A DNA stretch of 64,000 nt from the NCBI RefSeq assembly GCF_020731285.1, contig NZ_JAJFOW010000011.1:1-64000 (forward strand). Reading direction: 5' to 3'. The position numbers and the translations under genes are program-made. Each line of letters starts with the position of its first letter. Positions within the stretch are counted from its first letter, which is position 1. This stretch comes from Cohnella baijiui (GTDB lineage Bacteria; Bacillota; Bacilli; Paenibacillales; Paenibacillaceae). Below the pieces are notes generated by a model. That model was not told where the DNA came from and did no database searches. It worked only from the letters and a program-made list of their open reading frames with translations. This document shows positions 34,917 to 44,647 of the stretch, in pieces.

Positions 34917-36458
34917 TCAACTCGTACCGCGCCGGCTCCGCCGCGGGGGCAAGCCCGGCTCGGACGGCGCGGCGACAACTGCCGGCGGCAGCGCGGTCCC
35001 CGTCTCGCGGGTCGCCGTCGACTCGCTGGCGGCCACCGCTTCGCCGGTCGCCGGCTCGCCGACGTCTTGCACCCCGGCTCCCCTTTCTCCGGGAACCTCA
35101 ACCGCAACCGTGCTCGCGTCCTCCACGGCCGCAGCCGTCTCGTCCCGAGCGCCGGTCAAGCCGGCCCCGCGCTCGCCGCGCAGCCGCGCGCCGGCATGCC
35201 GCAGCCCCTGCCACAGCGAAGCCGCACGCGGGGCTGCGACATACTCGGCGTCCTCGTCCGGCGCGAGGATCAAGCCGAGCTGATAGTGCTCGCCCGCGTA
35301 CCGCGCGCGCTGCGCGAATTTCACGTGCCCCTCGCGGTTCAGCACCTCGAGCTTGCAAAACGCCGATTGAAGCTGCAGCGCGGCATGCAGCTGCTCCTTG
35401 CTTCGGACGGACATGCCGTTCACCTTGGTGACGATCTCCCCCGCCTCGAGCTGCATCTCCGCCGCGGGCGTCCCCGGAAGCACGGCCAGCACCGTCACGC
35501 CGCGTCCGCGCTGCACATAGACCGGCTGCCGGCCGCGCTCGCTGAATCGCCCGCGCAGCAGCAGCCCTTCATGGCCCGCGAAAGCCGCGAGCGCGGCCGC
35601 AACCGTCAGCGGCGCCCAGAAAGCCGCGCCGGCCGCCAGCGCGGCGACAGCCGCGCCGTAGACGACGAGGCCGCGCGCGGTTTCGCGAGCCTTGTCGCCC
35701 GGCCAGCGCGTCTCCGTCCGCTCGCTGAAGCCGATCAGCACCGGAAACGCCGCGAGCGTCCAGCCGGCCGCCGATGCGGCGGCCCCGCCCGCGCCGTCCA
35801 GGCCGAACAGCGGCGTCCACGGCAGCGACAGCCCCGCTCCGCCCGCGGTCGGAATCAGCCAGAGCAGCGGCACGGGCCAGACGCCGGACAGCGAATACGC
35901 GCCGACCGGCTTGCCCCGCTTGCCCTCCAGAAACAGCGGCGTCGCATAGCGCGCTCCCTGCGCGCGCACGAGAATGCCTTCCGCGATATGCAGCAGACCG
36001 GCGAGAAACAGCAGCGCCGGCACGTCGATCCCGGCCAGCGCGCGCGCGACGGGAGCGAGCGTCTCGCCGGCGCGAGACTCCAACCCCGTCCATGCCAGCA
36101 ATGCCTGCACGACGCCGAGGGCACCTGCCGCATAAGCCAGACAGATGTAGTGCAGCCGGAAGATCGCCAGCACGATCGTCGCCGCCCAAACGCAAAGAAG
36201 CGTCTCCTGCGTCAGATTCGCTCCCGCGGCGAAGCCGAGCGCGGACAACGCCGCGCCGACCGCCAAACCCGCGACGGATCTGCCGATCATCATCGGAATG
36301 CTCCCGCGCAGCCGCACGTGGAACAGCTGGCGCTGAAGAACGACTTGCTGGCGGCCGTGCCACCAGACGATCAACAACGCGATATAAAAATACGGCAGCG
36401 TGAACAATCCGGCCAAGGCCTGCCCCGCTGTCCGCAGCCAATCGAGCACAAGCTCCAT
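34917..36458 (-). CDS. PDZ-domain polytopic membrane protein, MinJ-like
   Basis: A 513-aa protein. About eight hydrophobic helices fill residues 10-320, starting LFTLPYFYIALLIVWWHGRQQ. A PDZ domain follows (about 335-415): GVTVLAVLPGTPAAEMQLEAGEIVTKVNG, with ends GVTVLAVLPG and EIVTKVNGM. The tail is low in complexity, rich in Ala, Gly, Arg and Glu. In Bacillus, minJ lies next to ctpB and links MinD to DivIVA at septa; here too the gene follows ctpB in the ftsEX cluster, and topology agrees. Sequence similarity beyond PDZ is too weak by eye to fix the name. The ATG at 36458 begins just before the first helix; GTG 12 nt earlier is an alternative. The GC-rich alanine tail is unusual against Bacillus. 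Confidence 0.72.
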   Translation of the reverse strand: MELVLDWLRTAGQALAGLFTLPYFYIALLIVWWHGRQQVVLQRQLFHVRLRGSIPMMIGRSVAGLAVGAALSALGFAAGANLTQETLLCVWAATIVLAIFRLHYICLAYAAGALGVVQALLAWTGLESRAGETLAPVARALAGIDVPALLFLAGLLHIAEGILVRAQGARYATPLFLEGKRGKPVGAYSLSGVWPVPLLWLIPTAGGAGLSLPWTPLFGLDGAGGAAASAAGWTLAAFPVLIGFSERTETRWPGDKARETARGLVVYGAAVAALAAGAAFWAPLTVAAALAAFAGHEGLLLRGRFSERGRQPVYVQRGRGVTVLAVLPGTPAAEMQLEAGEIVTKVNGMSVRSKEQLHAALQLQSAFCKLEVLNREGHVKFAQRARYAGEHYQLGLILAPDEDAEYVAAPRAASLWQGLRHAGARLRGERGAGLTGARDETAAAVEDASTVAVEVPGERGAGVQDVGEPATGEAVAASESTATRETGTALPPAVVAAPSEPGLPPRRSRRGTS

Positions 36459-36677
36459 GTCTTCTGTCACAACCTTCCGCTCCGCCGCCGGCTTCCTCGA
36501 TCTGCTCGGCCGGCTCGGTCCGCATGGCGCTTCCTTTCCCTCGACTATTCGACGCCGCGCGGGCGAAATCCTGCCTCCCGAACCGCGCGCGCCTCCGCGT
36601 CCGCTTTCCCAAACGCGTCCGGCGTCAAGCCTAACTAACCGCCCCAGCGCTTCTCGGCCCATCGACTACCCGGCTGC

Positions 36678-38180
36678 CTATCGGGCTTTCCCGCCGACTC
36701 CGGCAGCCTGCAGCGCCAGCGCATGCGCTTCCTGCCATTGCTTGTCGTGCGCTTCGTCCTGCTTCGCCGCGAACGATGCAGCCTCCAGCCGTTCCGCCGT
36801 CGCATCGTCGACCGCTCCCGTCTCGGGCAAGCCCGAAAGCCGTTGGAACTTCGCGACGGCTTCCCGCGTTCCTTCGCTGAAATAGCCGTCCTGACGGTCG
36901 GCCGGGCATCCCGCCCCCGCGAGGAGCAACTGCAGGTTCCGCACCTCGTCGCCGATCTGATCCTGCTTCAGCACCTGACCTCGCGTCAGCCGCACGGCCG
37001 CGAAATAATCCGGCTGTACGACCTCCGCGTCCGGCCGCACGCCTCGGCGGTCGATCGACGTGCCGTCCGGCAGCAGCCACTTGGAAACGGTCAGCTTCAC
37101 AAGGCTGCCATCGCCGAGATCCTCGTAGCTAATCTGCACCGTGCCTTTGCCGTAGGTCGTCTCCCCGACAAGCGTCGCCCCGATCGTCATCTTCAGCGCG
37201 CCGGCCAGAATCTCCGCCGCGCTGGCCGTCTCATGGTCGATCAGGACGACGACCGGGTAAGGTTTGCCCCGTTCGGGTTCGCCCGTTGCTTTCTCCGGCT
37301 GTTGAACGCCGTCGGCGGACGCGTAGACGACGATCGTCCGTCCGCCGGGCACGAACTGGGAGGCTACGTCCAGCACCGACGCCAGCACGCCGCCCGGATT
37401 GTGCCGCACGTCCAGGACGAGCGCCTTCATGCCGCCGGCCTCCAGCTTCTCCAGCTCCTGGGCGACGCGCTCTCCCGTATCGAACGTGAAGGAGCTGATC
37501 CACAGCCGCCCGACGCCGTCGGCGCCGAGCTCGCTGCCGACCGTCTTGTAGTCGAGAACCTCTCGCACCAGCTCCAGGTGCAGTGGCGCTTCCGTCCCCG
37601 GACGGCGGACGACGAGCTTGGCTTTCGTCCCCTTCGGACCGCGGACCTTCGCCGTCGCCTCCTCGAGACTGAGCCCGCTCAGCGACTGACCGTTGACGGA
37701 CAAGAGCACGTCCTTCAACCGCAAGCCCGCGCGTTCGGCAGGCGAGTCCTTCATCAGGTCGACGACGACGAACAAGTCGCCGTCCGGCTCCAGCTTGGCG
37801 CCGATTCCGCTGAACGTCCCCCGGAGCTTGTCGGTGTATTTGTCCGCTTCCTTGCTTGGAATATAATCGCTATAAGGGTCGCTTAGCGCCCCGACTATCC
37901 CTTTGATCGCGCCGTCCAGCAGCTTGTCCCCGTCCGGCGTCTGGAGCGCCTTGCTCCCGATAAGCGCCAGCGCTTTGTCCAGCTTGTCCCATTGCCGTTC
38001 GTCCCACAGCCCATGTCCCGGCCGCGAAGCGGGCGAATCGTCCGTTTGGACATGCTGCGTGCGCGCGGCAGACCATAGGGGCGTTTCGTTCGTCCAACTC
38101 AGCACGCCGACGGTCGCCGCGCACGCAACGACCGCCGTGCCCGCCATCAGCCCCAATACCGTACGGCCCCGCAGCAGCAC
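36678..38180 (-). CDS. ctpB: C-terminal processing protease CtpB (S41) with peptidoglycan-binding domain
   Basis: Secreted or membrane-tethered serine protease. The 500-aa protein has an N-terminal membrane segment (VLGLMAGTAVVACAATVGVL), a helical dimer region, a PDZ domain (FSGIGAKLEPDGDLFVVVDL, AERAGLRLKDVLLSVNG), the catalytic core with RHNPGGVL, Ser in ETASAAEILAGAL and Lys in GETTYGKGTVQ, and at the C terminus a PG-binding type 1 domain (VRNLQLLLAGAGCPADRQDG). In Bacillus, CtpB cleaves SpoIVFA during sporulation. Start GTG at 38180 after GGAGGAGG. It sits between the M23 gene and the MinJ-like gene. Confidence 0.93.
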   Translation of the reverse strand: MLLRGRTVLGLMAGTAVVACAATVGVLSWTNETPLWSAARTQHVQTDDSPASRPGHGLWDERQWDKLDKALALIGSKALQTPDGDKLLDGAIKGIVGALSDPYSDYIPSKEADKYTDKLRGTFSGIGAKLEPDGDLFVVVDLMKDSPAERAGLRLKDVLLSVNGQSLSGLSLEEATAKVRGPKGTKAKLVVRRPGTEAPLHLELVREVLDYKTVGSELGADGVGRLWISSFTFDTGERVAQELEKLEAGGMKALVLDVRHNPGGVLASVLDVASQFVPGGRTIVVYASADGVQQPEKATGEPERGKPYPVVVLIDHETASAAEILAGALKMTIGATLVGETTYGKGTVQISYEDLGDGSLVKLTVSKWLLPDGTSIDRRGVRPDAEVVQPDYFAAVRLTRGQVLKQDQIGDEVRNLQLLLAGAGCPADRQDGYFSEGTREAVAKFQRLSGLPETGAVDDATAERLEAASFAAKQDEAHDKQWQEAHALALQAAGVGGKAR

Positions 38181-38319
38181 TGTCGCTCCTCCTCCGCTTT
38201 CCCTGACTCGTCCCGTCCTAATCTAACCTATGTGTCTTCTTCCATCATTATCCATCGTGCAAAGGCGATATGGCAACATGTCGCATGGGTAAATAAAAAA
38301 GAGTGGCGTCGGCAAAGCC

Positions 38320-38366
38320 AAAACAGCCGCCAGCCCCCTGCTGGCACGCGGGGCTGCAACGGCTGT
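38320..38366 (-). terminator. Terminator after the M23 hydrolase gene
   Basis: On the minus strand CAGCCG-TTG-CAGCCCC pairs with GGGGCTG-G-CGGCTG and is followed by TTTT. It isolates ftsEX-M23 from ctpB. Confidence 0.8.
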
Positions 38367-38386
38367 GTGGCGCTGAACGCGATAAA

Positions 38387-39565
38387 TTACTTCAGATATG
38401 GCGCCGGGTTGACCGGCGTGCCGTCCTTGCGTACTTCGAAGTGCAGATGATACCCCGTCGCGGTGCCGGTCATGCCGACGAGACCGATCTTCTCGCCGCG
38501 CTTGACCGTCTCGCCCTTCTTGACCAGGATGCCGCCCGGCTTCAAGTGGCCGTAGAGCGTCCAGAGGCCGCCGCCATGGTTGATAATAATGCAGTTGCCG
38601 TACCCGCTCCACGTTTGCGCGACGATGACGACGCCCGATTCCGCGGCATAGACCGACGTGCCGTTCGGCGCGGCCATGTCCATCCCCGTGTGGAGCTTGT
38701 TCTTCTCGCCCGAGACCGGATGCGTCCGGTAGCCGAACGGCGAAGAGATGCGATAGTTGACTTTGAGCGGTACGCCGAGCTTGCCGCCCTTGTAGTAGTT
38801 TTTAAGCGCGTTTTTTTGCTCGAGCAGCTTGGAGTACTTTTTCCCGAACTCCATGAGCGCCGCTTCGGCTTCCTCGCTGATGTCCTCGGTCTCTTCGATC
38901 TGCTTGGTGAGGCTGGCGACGAGGACTTCCTTGTCCTTTTCTTTAGCCTCAAGGTCGGCTTTGCGAGTCGCCATCTCGCCATACAGCGTCTTAACGCTGC
39001 CCAACTCCTGCTCGACCTGCGCCTTTTTGTCCTCGACCAGCGCTTTGTAGGACTTGGTCTGCTCGAGCACGTCCTTGTCCTGCTGCATGATCGACTGCAG
39101 CGACTGGAACCGGTTCAGGAAGTCGCTGAAGCTGGTCGAGCTCATCAGGACGTCCACATAAGAGACGGCCCCATTTGTATACATAAGGCGAATCCGCTTT
39201 TTGAGCAGTTCGTCGCGGTTCGCGCGGGCGTTCTCGGCTTTTTCCAGCTCGGCCGTCGTCTTCAGGAGCTTGGCTTCGGCGGCGTCGATCTTGTTCTGGG
39301 TCGCGTCCAGGTCGTCGCCCGCCTTCTGGATTTGCGCCATCAGTTGGTTAATATCCGCTGCGGTCGCTTGCTTTTGCGCGTTCAGATGGACCGTCTTTTT
39401 CTCGGCATCCTTTTTGTTCTTGGCCGCCTCGTTCATCTGCGCCTGTATCTGCTTGAGCTCCCGTTCGACTTTTTGCAGGCTCGTCTCCGCGTAGCTGTCG
39501 TAAGGATGGAGCAAGAACACCAGACCTACCAGCATGGCCGTCAGGGCCAACAATCGCTTCTTCAC
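38387..39565 (-). CDS. Coiled-coil M23 peptidoglycan hydrolase (EnvC/PcsB-like)
   Basis: A 392-aa secreted protein. Signal peptide at 1-26 (LLALTAMLVGLVFLLHPYDSYA); long coiled coil about 27-245, with a central region YTNGAVSYVDVLMSSTSFSDF typical of EnvC-like regulators; C-terminal LytM/M23 domain with FGYRTHPVSG, zinc ligands in HTGMDMAAP and HLHFEV. Family members cut peptide cross-bridges or activate amidases, controlled by FtsEX through the coiled coil. It lies 38 bp after ftsX, so the three genes form the usual FtsEX-hydrolase module. Start GTG at 39565 with AAGGAGG. Confidence 0.93.
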   Translation of the reverse strand: MKKRLLALTAMLVGLVFLLHPYDSYAETSLQKVERELKQIQAQMNEAAKNKKDAEKKTVHLNAQKQATAADINQLMAQIQKAGDDLDATQNKIDAAEAKLLKTTAELEKAENARANRDELLKKRIRLMYTNGAVSYVDVLMSSTSFSDFLNRFQSLQSIMQQDKDVLEQTKSYKALVEDKKAQVEQELGSVKTLYGEMATRKADLEAKEKDKEVLVASLTKQIEETEDISEEAEAALMEFGKKYSKLLEQKNALKNYYKGGKLGVPLKVNYRISSPFGYRTHPVSGEKNKLHTGMDMAAPNGTSVYAAESGVVIVAQTWSGYGNCIIINHGGGLWTLYGHLKPGGILVKKGETVKRGEKIGLVGMTGTATGYHLHFEVRKDGTPVNPAPYLK

Positions 39566-39603
39566 GGCTGTCCTCCTTCAAATGGTTCAAGGGCGACGGA
39601 CGA

Positions 39604-40521
39604 CTATACTTTCAAATATTTGCGTACGGAGACGACGCTTCCCCAGATGCCGAGCAGCGTGCCCAAGATGAGCAGCGTGCCGCCTACCATCCATCCGACT
39701 TCCTTCAGTTCGGCCAGTTGGATCAGCATGAGCCCCAGATCGTATTGCGCGGTCTTGATGAGCTTCGAATATCCGTAGAGCAGAAGCGCGGTCGTGATCG
39801 CCGAACCCCCGGCCCCGATCAGCACGCCTTCGATGAAGAACGGCCAGCGGATAAAGTTGTTCGTCGCGCCGACCAGCTTCATGATGCCGATCTCGCGGCG
39901 CCGGGCCAGAATCGTCATCTTGATCGTCGTCGAAATGAGGAACATCGCCATCACGGCAAGTCCCGCGACGATGACCAGACCGATATTGCGCACGGCGTTG
40001 GTAATGCGGAACAGCTTTTCGACGGTGCCTTGGCCATATTTGACGCCGAGAATCGGCTTCGACGCGTCGGTCTCGTTAATCGCTTTGATCTGCTTGGCGA
40101 CGTAGGCGACCTGCTGCGGGTCGAACAATTCGACGTCGTACGCGTCCGGCAGCGGATTGTCTTCCTTCTCGTAGCCGTCCAACGCGCTGCGGGCATCCTC
40201 GTCGAGGCTCTCGCGCAGCCGGTTCAGGCCTTCTTCCTTGGAAATGAAGGTCACCTTCTTGACCTCGGGGACCCGGCCGATCAGGCGCTCGACCTCTTCG
40301 ATCTTCGACTGATTCGTGCCGGTCTGCAGGAAGACGCTGATCTGCACCTGGCTGTCGAACTGGTCGGCAAGCTTGTTGACGTTCAGCGCAAGAAGCATGA
40401 AGACGCCGAGTACGAATAAAGAGACGACGATCGAGCCCATGGATGCGAACGACATCCATCCGTTGCGGAATACGTTTTTCGCGCCTTCGCGAACATGGCG
40501 CAGGAGGGTGTTAAGCTTCAT
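39604..40521 (-). CDS. ftsX: Cell division ABC transporter permease FtsX
   Basis: A 305-aa membrane protein with four helices: one after the N-terminal cytoplasmic segment (MSFASMGSIVVSLFVLGVFMLLALN), a large extracellular loop (about 50-170) including QVQISVFLQTGTNQ and SKEEGLNRLRESL that contacts the hydrolase, then three C-terminal helices with MTILARRREIGIMKLVGATN, the FtsX signature. It overlaps ftsE by 11 nt and forms the FtsEX complex that gates the M23 protein next to it. Confidence 0.96.
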   Translation of the reverse strand: MKLNTLLRHVREGAKNVFRNGWMSFASMGSIVVSLFVLGVFMLLALNVNKLADQFDSQVQISVFLQTGTNQSKIEEVERLIGRVPEVKKVTFISKEEGLNRLRESLDEDARSALDGYEKEDNPLPDAYDVELFDPQQVAYVAKQIKAINETDASKPILGVKYGQGTVEKLFRITNAVRNIGLVIVAGLAVMAMFLISTTIKMTILARRREIGIMKLVGATNNFIRWPFFIEGVLIGAGGSAITTALLLYGYSKLIKTAQYDLGLMLIQLAELKEVGWMVGGTLLILGTLLGIWGSVVSVRKYLKV

Positions 40522-41197
40522 AGCCGTATTCCCCTCTCTGCTCGTCCCGGACGATCATGCCCCGTTCGATGGCGATGACGCGCTTGCGCAAGGAGTTGAC
40601 GATCTCTTTGTTGTGCGTGGCCATGACGATGGTCGTGCCTCTGAAGTTGATCTCCTCGAGCAGCTTCATGATCCCCCAGGACGTCTCCGGATCGAGGTTG
40701 CCCGTCGGCTCGTCCGCCACGATGACGGACGGGTTGTTGACGATGGCGCGGGCGATGGCGACGCGCTGCTGCTCCCCGCCCGAGAGCTGGGCCGGCAGGC
40801 TGGCAGCCTTGTGCTTCAGGCCGACCAGATCCAGCACCTCCATCGTCCGCTTGCGGATCAGCCGCTTCGGCGACTCGATGACCTCCATCGCGAAGGCGAC
40901 GTTCTCGAAGACGGATAATTTGGGGAGGAGGCGGAAATCTTGGAATACGACGCCGATATTGCGGCGGACGTACGGAATTTTGCGCTGCTTCAGCTTGCCT
41001 ATATTGAACCCGTTCACGGAAAGCTGCCCCTTGGTGGGCACTTCTTCCCGGTAGATGAGCTTCATGAAGGTCGACTTGCCGGCCCCCGAGGGCCCGACGA
41101 CGTAGACGAATTCGTTCCGGTCGATGACGACGCTTACGCCTTGGAGCGCGGAGGTGCCGTCGGGATACGTCTTCCAGATGTCGTGCATTTCGATCAT
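40511..41197 (-). CDS. ftsE: Cell division ATP-binding protein FtsE
   Basis: A 228-aa ABC ATPase. It has Walker [11 protein letters not shown]-loop [10 protein letters not shown], signature [16 protein letters not shown], Walker [14 protein letters not shown] and the H-loop [21 protein letters not shown] is the typical FtsE N terminus; the ATG at 41197 with AGGAAGTGA upstream is preferred to the open extension up to 41278. First gene of ftsE-ftsX-M23. The 280-bp gap to the divergent VanW gene holds a 14-bp palindrome but no promoter I can call with confidence. Confidence 0.96.
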   Translation of the reverse strand: MIEMHDIWKTYPDGTSALQGVSVVIDRNEFVYVVGPSGAGKSTFMKLIYREEVPTKGQLSVNGFNIGKLKQRKIPYVRRNIGVVFQDFRLLPKLSVFENVAFAMEVIESPKRLIRKRTMEVLDLVGLKHKAASLPAQLSGGEQQRVAIARAIVNNPSVIVADEPTGNLDPETSWGIMKLLEEINFRGTTIVMATHNKEIVNSLRKRVIAIERGMIVRDEQRGEYGYEA

Positions 41198-41374
41198 GCA
41201 ATCACTTCCTGTCGGACTGATTCGGTATGCTGGTGGAAAATTTCGGCTTGACTTGGACTTTAGGTACTTCGACATCATGCAATAAAATCCTTTATTTGTC
41301 GATCATTCTCCGCAGTTTTCTCGGTCTTGTCGAAACCCGGCAAGCGCCATGGGGCTTGGGTCGCACGAATTTTT

Positions 41375-41388
41375 TTAGAAATTTCTAA
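41375..41388. promoter_or_regulatory. 14-bp perfect palindrome in the ftsE/vanW divergent gap
   Basis: TTAGAAATTTCTAA is fully self-complementary and lies about 180 bp from ftsE and 90 bp from the VanW gene. It could be an operator; no known consensus matched by eye. Confidence 0.3.
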
Positions 41389-41477
41389 TCTTTAGGAAAA
41401 ACGTTTCGTCGGTTCGATACGTCTAGTAATTGGATCGCAGTTGCTATTCTGGATGATTCTGGGATGGAGGTTGTCCA

Positions 41478-42944
41478 ATGAGAAAAGCGTGGAGGTGGAC
41501 CGCCGCCGTCCTCGTCGCCTTGTCGCTGGGCGCGGGGGCCGCCAGCGGGTACGCGTTCAGCCGGGACGCCGACCGCCGGCTGCCCGAGCGGCTGACGGTA
41601 GGCGGCTTGGCGGTCGGCGGCATGGAGGCGGAGGACGCGATTGCGCTCGTGAGGTCCCGGACGGAAGCGCTGGTGAGTCAGCGCGTCTCGCTAGGCGAAG
41701 AAGCCGCGCGGGCGGACGGTGACGCTTATACGCTGCGCGAGCTCGGCATGGCGGTCGAAGCCGACGAGGCGCTCCGCGATTTCGAACGGTATCGGGACGC
41801 GGGCTGGTGGACGAAGGGGAAAGTCAAACGCCAGCTGCTGGAGAGCTACCCGCTCGGCGTGACGTGGGACGAGGAGACATTCGCGGACCGGGCGGAGGCG
41901 CGCTGGGCGGCGGAGGCCGAGATCGCCCCGAAGAACGCCGCGCGGACGATCAACGAGCGGGACGAAGTCGTCTATACGCCTGAAGTCGCCGGCGCCTCGC
42001 TGGACGTCGCGGGATTGTTCGAAGCGGTGAAGCGCGGCGCGCCCCGATCGCTCGCCGATGCGGACGGCGCTTCTAGCGGCGGCATCCGCGCCTTGGGTCT
42101 CGAGCTGCCGACGGTGCCCGTCCAACCCGAGGTGACGGTGGCTTCTCTGCGCGACGAAGGACTCGAACGCAAAATCGCCGAGTTCACGACGTCGTTCTCG
42201 ACGAGCGGCGAAGGCCGCTCGCATAACGTGACGGCGGCCGCGATGGCGCTGGACGGCACGCTGCTGAAGCCGGGCGACGAATTCTCCTACGGCGAGATCG
42301 TCGCCAAAGCGGAGAAGGCGTACGGATACCGGGAAGCGCCCGTCATCGTCAAGGGCAAGCTGACGCCCGGCATCGGAGGCGGCATCTGCCAGGTGTCCAG
42401 CACGCTGTACAACGCCATCCTCCGCGTCTCGGGCATCGGCATCGTCGAGCGCCGGAACCATTCGCTTCCCGTCAGCTATTTGCCCGCGGGCATGGACGCT
42501 ACGTTCGCCGAAGGCTACATCGACTTCCGGTTCCGCAACGAAACCGGCAAGCTGCTGCTGATCAAGACGGTCGTCTCGGACAAAAAGCTGACCGTCAAGC
42601 TGTTCGGCACGATGGATGAGCATGTGCGCTACGAGCTGAAAACGGAGCAAGTGAAGGTGCTTGAGCCGAAGCTCACCTACGTGCGGGACGAAGGCGTCGC
42701 GCCCGGCGAGACGAAAGTGCTCGAGAACGGTGCAGCCGGGTTCGTCGTCGACACGTTCCGGCTCAAATACGTCGACGACGCGCTCGCCTCGCGCGACAAG
42801 CTGAACCGCTCCACCTACCGGGCGCAGGACCGGATCGTCGCCGTGAATCCGACCGACCCGCGCGTCGCCCCGCCGGAAGGCAAGACAGCGCCTCCCCCGG
42901 ACGCAGGCGAAGGTGGCAAGGAAGCGCCGGTGGAGCCGGTGTAG
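41478..42944 (+). CDS. VanW family protein with G5 domain
   Basis: A 488-aa envelope protein. N-terminal membrane anchor or signal (WTAAVLVALSLGAGAASGYAF), a peptidoglycan-binding-4-like region, then the VanW domain (about 255-385) with LKPGDEFSYGEIV, YREAPVIVKGKLTPGIGGGICQVSSTLYNAIL, cited by GGGICQVSSTLYNAIL, and RRNHSLPVSYLPAGMDA. A G5 domain follows (YELKTEQVKVLEPKLTYV...VDTFRL). The tail is Pro/Gly-rich. Function is unknown; VanW proteins occur beside vancomycin-resistance genes and in spore formers. TGGAGG precedes the ATG. Convergent with argH across a strong terminator. Confidence 0.9.
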   Translation: MRKAWRWTAAVLVALSLGAGAASGYAFSRDADRRLPERLTVGGLAVGGMEAEDAIALVRSRTEALVSQRVSLGEEAARADGDAYTLRELGMAVEADEALRDFERYRDAGWWTKGKVKRQLLESYPLGVTWDEETFADRAEARWAAEAEIAPKNAARTINERDEVVYTPEVAGASLDVAGLFEAVKRGAPRSLADADGASSGGIRALGLELPTVPVQPEVTVASLRDEGLERKIAEFTTSFSTSGEGRSHNVTAAAMALDGTLLKPGDEFSYGEIVAKAEKAYGYREAPVIVKGKLTPGIGGGICQVSSTLYNAILRVSGIGIVERRNHSLPVSYLPAGMDATFAEGYIDFRFRNETGKLLLIKTVVSDKKLTVKLFGTMDEHVRYELKTEQVKVLEPKLTYVRDEGVAPGETKVLENGAAGFVVDTFRLKYVDDALASRDKLNRSTYRAQDRIVAVNPTDPRVAPPEGKTAPPPDAGEGGKEAPVEPV

Positions 42945-43070
42945 GCGGCTCGAACGGTTCGATGGATGAAATAGCGTGGATGGCTTAGGCGCGTTCTCGC
43001 CCGAAGCATACAGCCCGTCCCGGGAACGGCACGGTCTCCCCTCCCCTGTCTTGTTATGCGCCGCTTAGGC

Positions 43071-43120
43071 AAAAGAGGATCCCCAAGCCGCCTGCCGGGC
43101 GGTTCGGGGATCCTCTTTGC
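43071..43120. terminator. Bidirectional terminator between VanW gene and argH
   Basis: Arms AAAGAGGATCCCC and GGGGATCCTCTTT with an inner GCCGCC/GGCGGT stem; about 19 pairs in all, T-run on the plus side. Confidence 0.9.
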
Positions 43121-43136
43121 GTTCATTCGCGTAAGA

Positions 43137-44552
43137 TTAGCGGCTTTTGGCTTCGTACTCGGCCGTCCACGCCTGCGTGCGGGCGAGCTCGGCCTCGGCG
43201 CGTGCGATCGCTTCGGACACTTGGTTCGTCGCGGTGCCGCCGTAGACGTTGCGCGCATTGACGACGGTCGCCGGCTGGAGCACTTCGTAGATCCGGTCGT
43301 CGAACAGCGGCGAGAACTGCTTGAACTCGTCCAGCGTGAGGTCGAGCAGGAACTTGTTCTGCTGGATGCAGTACAGCACCGTCTTGCCGATGACTTCGTG
43401 CGCCTGGCGGAACGGCAAGCCCTTGTTCACGAGGAAATCGGCGATGTCGGTCGCGTTCGAGAAGTCCTGGTCGACGGCGCGGCGCATGCGCTCCTTGCGC
43501 ACCTTCATCGTCTCGATCATCGGCGCGAACAGCTGGAGCGCGCCCTGGAGCGTCTTGACGGTGTCGAACATGCCTTCCTTGTCTTCCTGCATATCCTTGT
43601 TATAGGCGAGCGGCAGCGACTTCAGCACCGTCAGCAGGCCGACGAGGTTGCCGTAGACGCGTCCGGTTTTGCCGCGAACGAGCTCGGGCACGTCCGGGTT
43701 TTTCTTCTGAGGCATGATGCTCGAGCCGGTGCAGAACGCGTCGTCCAGCTCGACGAACTGGAACTCCGTGCTCGACCAAAGGATCAGCTCCTCGCTCAGG
43801 CGCGACAGATGCGTCATGATCAGCGAGGCGCCGGCCAGAAACTCGACGATGAAGTCGCGGTCGCTGACGGCGTCGAGGCTGTTCTCGTAGACGCGGCCGA
43901 AGTTCAGCAGCTTGGCGGTATAGTGCCGGTCGATCGCGAACGTCGTGCCGGCCAGCGCCCCCGCGCCGAGCGGCAGGGCGTCGATGCGCTTGTAGCTGTC
44001 CTGCAAGCGCTCGATGTCGCGGCCGAACATGGACACGTACGCCATCAGATGATGCGCGAACAGGATCGGCTGAGCCCGCTGGAGATGCGTGTAACCCGGG
44101 ACGATGGTGTCCAGGTTCGCCTTGGCCTGTCCGATCAGCGCGTTCTGCAGCTTGGACAGCAGATCCACGAATTCCACGACGCGCTTGCGCAGGTACAAGT
44201 GCATGTCCGTCGCGACCTGGTCGTTGCGGCTGCGCCCGGTGTGCAGCTTGCCGCCGACCGGCCCGATCTCGTCGATGAGCGCCTTCTCGATGTTCATATG
44301 GATGTCTTCGTCCGCGATCGCGAACTCCTGCTCGCCCCGCTGGATGCGATTGCGGACCTTGAGCAGGCCTTCCTTGATCTTCTCGACGTCGTCCGCCGGC
44401 AGGATGCCGCAGTGTCCGAGCATCGAGACGTGCGCCAGGCTGCCCTGAATATCTTCCTCGGCCAGCTCTTTGTCGAATGGAATCGACGCGGTATATTCCT
44501 CAACCAACTGATCGGTCTTTTTCGTGAACCGTCCGCCCCATAGCTTGCTCAT
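43137..44552 (-). CDS. argH: Argininosuccinate lyase
   Basis: Last step of arginine synthesis: argininosuccinate to arginine and fumarate. The 471-aa protein begins [15 protein letters not shown], has [20 protein letters not shown] and the family signature [11 protein letters not shown]. The open frame extends upstream to 44720, but the true N terminus is at 44552 with AAAGGGG about 11 nt before it; the extension encodes part of repeat field C. Downstream of argG on the same strand but separated from it by 600 bp with a terminator and repeats, so it may have its own promoter. Confidence 0.96.
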   Translation of the reverse strand: MSKLWGGRFTKKTDQLVEEYTASIPFDKELAEEDIQGSLAHVSMLGHCGILPADDVEKIKEGLLKVRNRIQRGEQEFAIADEDIHMNIEKALIDEIGPVGGKLHTGRSRNDQVATDMHLYLRKRVVEFVDLLSKLQNALIGQAKANLDTIVPGYTHLQRAQPILFAHHLMAYVSMFGRDIERLQDSYKRIDALPLGAGALAGTTFAIDRHYTAKLLNFGRVYENSLDAVSDRDFIVEFLAGASLIMTHLSRLSEELILWSSTEFQFVELDDAFCTGSSIMPQKKNPDVPELVRGKTGRVYGNLVGLLTVLKSLPLAYNKDMQEDKEGMFDTVKTLQGALQLFAPMIETMKVRKERMRRAVDQDFSNATDIADFLVNKGLPFRQAHEVIGKTVLYCIQQNKFLLDLTLDEFKQFSPLFDDRIYEVLQPATVVNARNVYGGTATNQVSEAIARAEAELARTQAWTAEYEAKSR

Positions 44553-44647
44553 GCGTGCGTTTGCCCCTTTCGTCTTTATGCATATTCGACTGCGCTTGCT
44601 AGCCGTCTCGCTAACGGCGATCCCATGGAAGTCCGGGCTTGCTTCCG

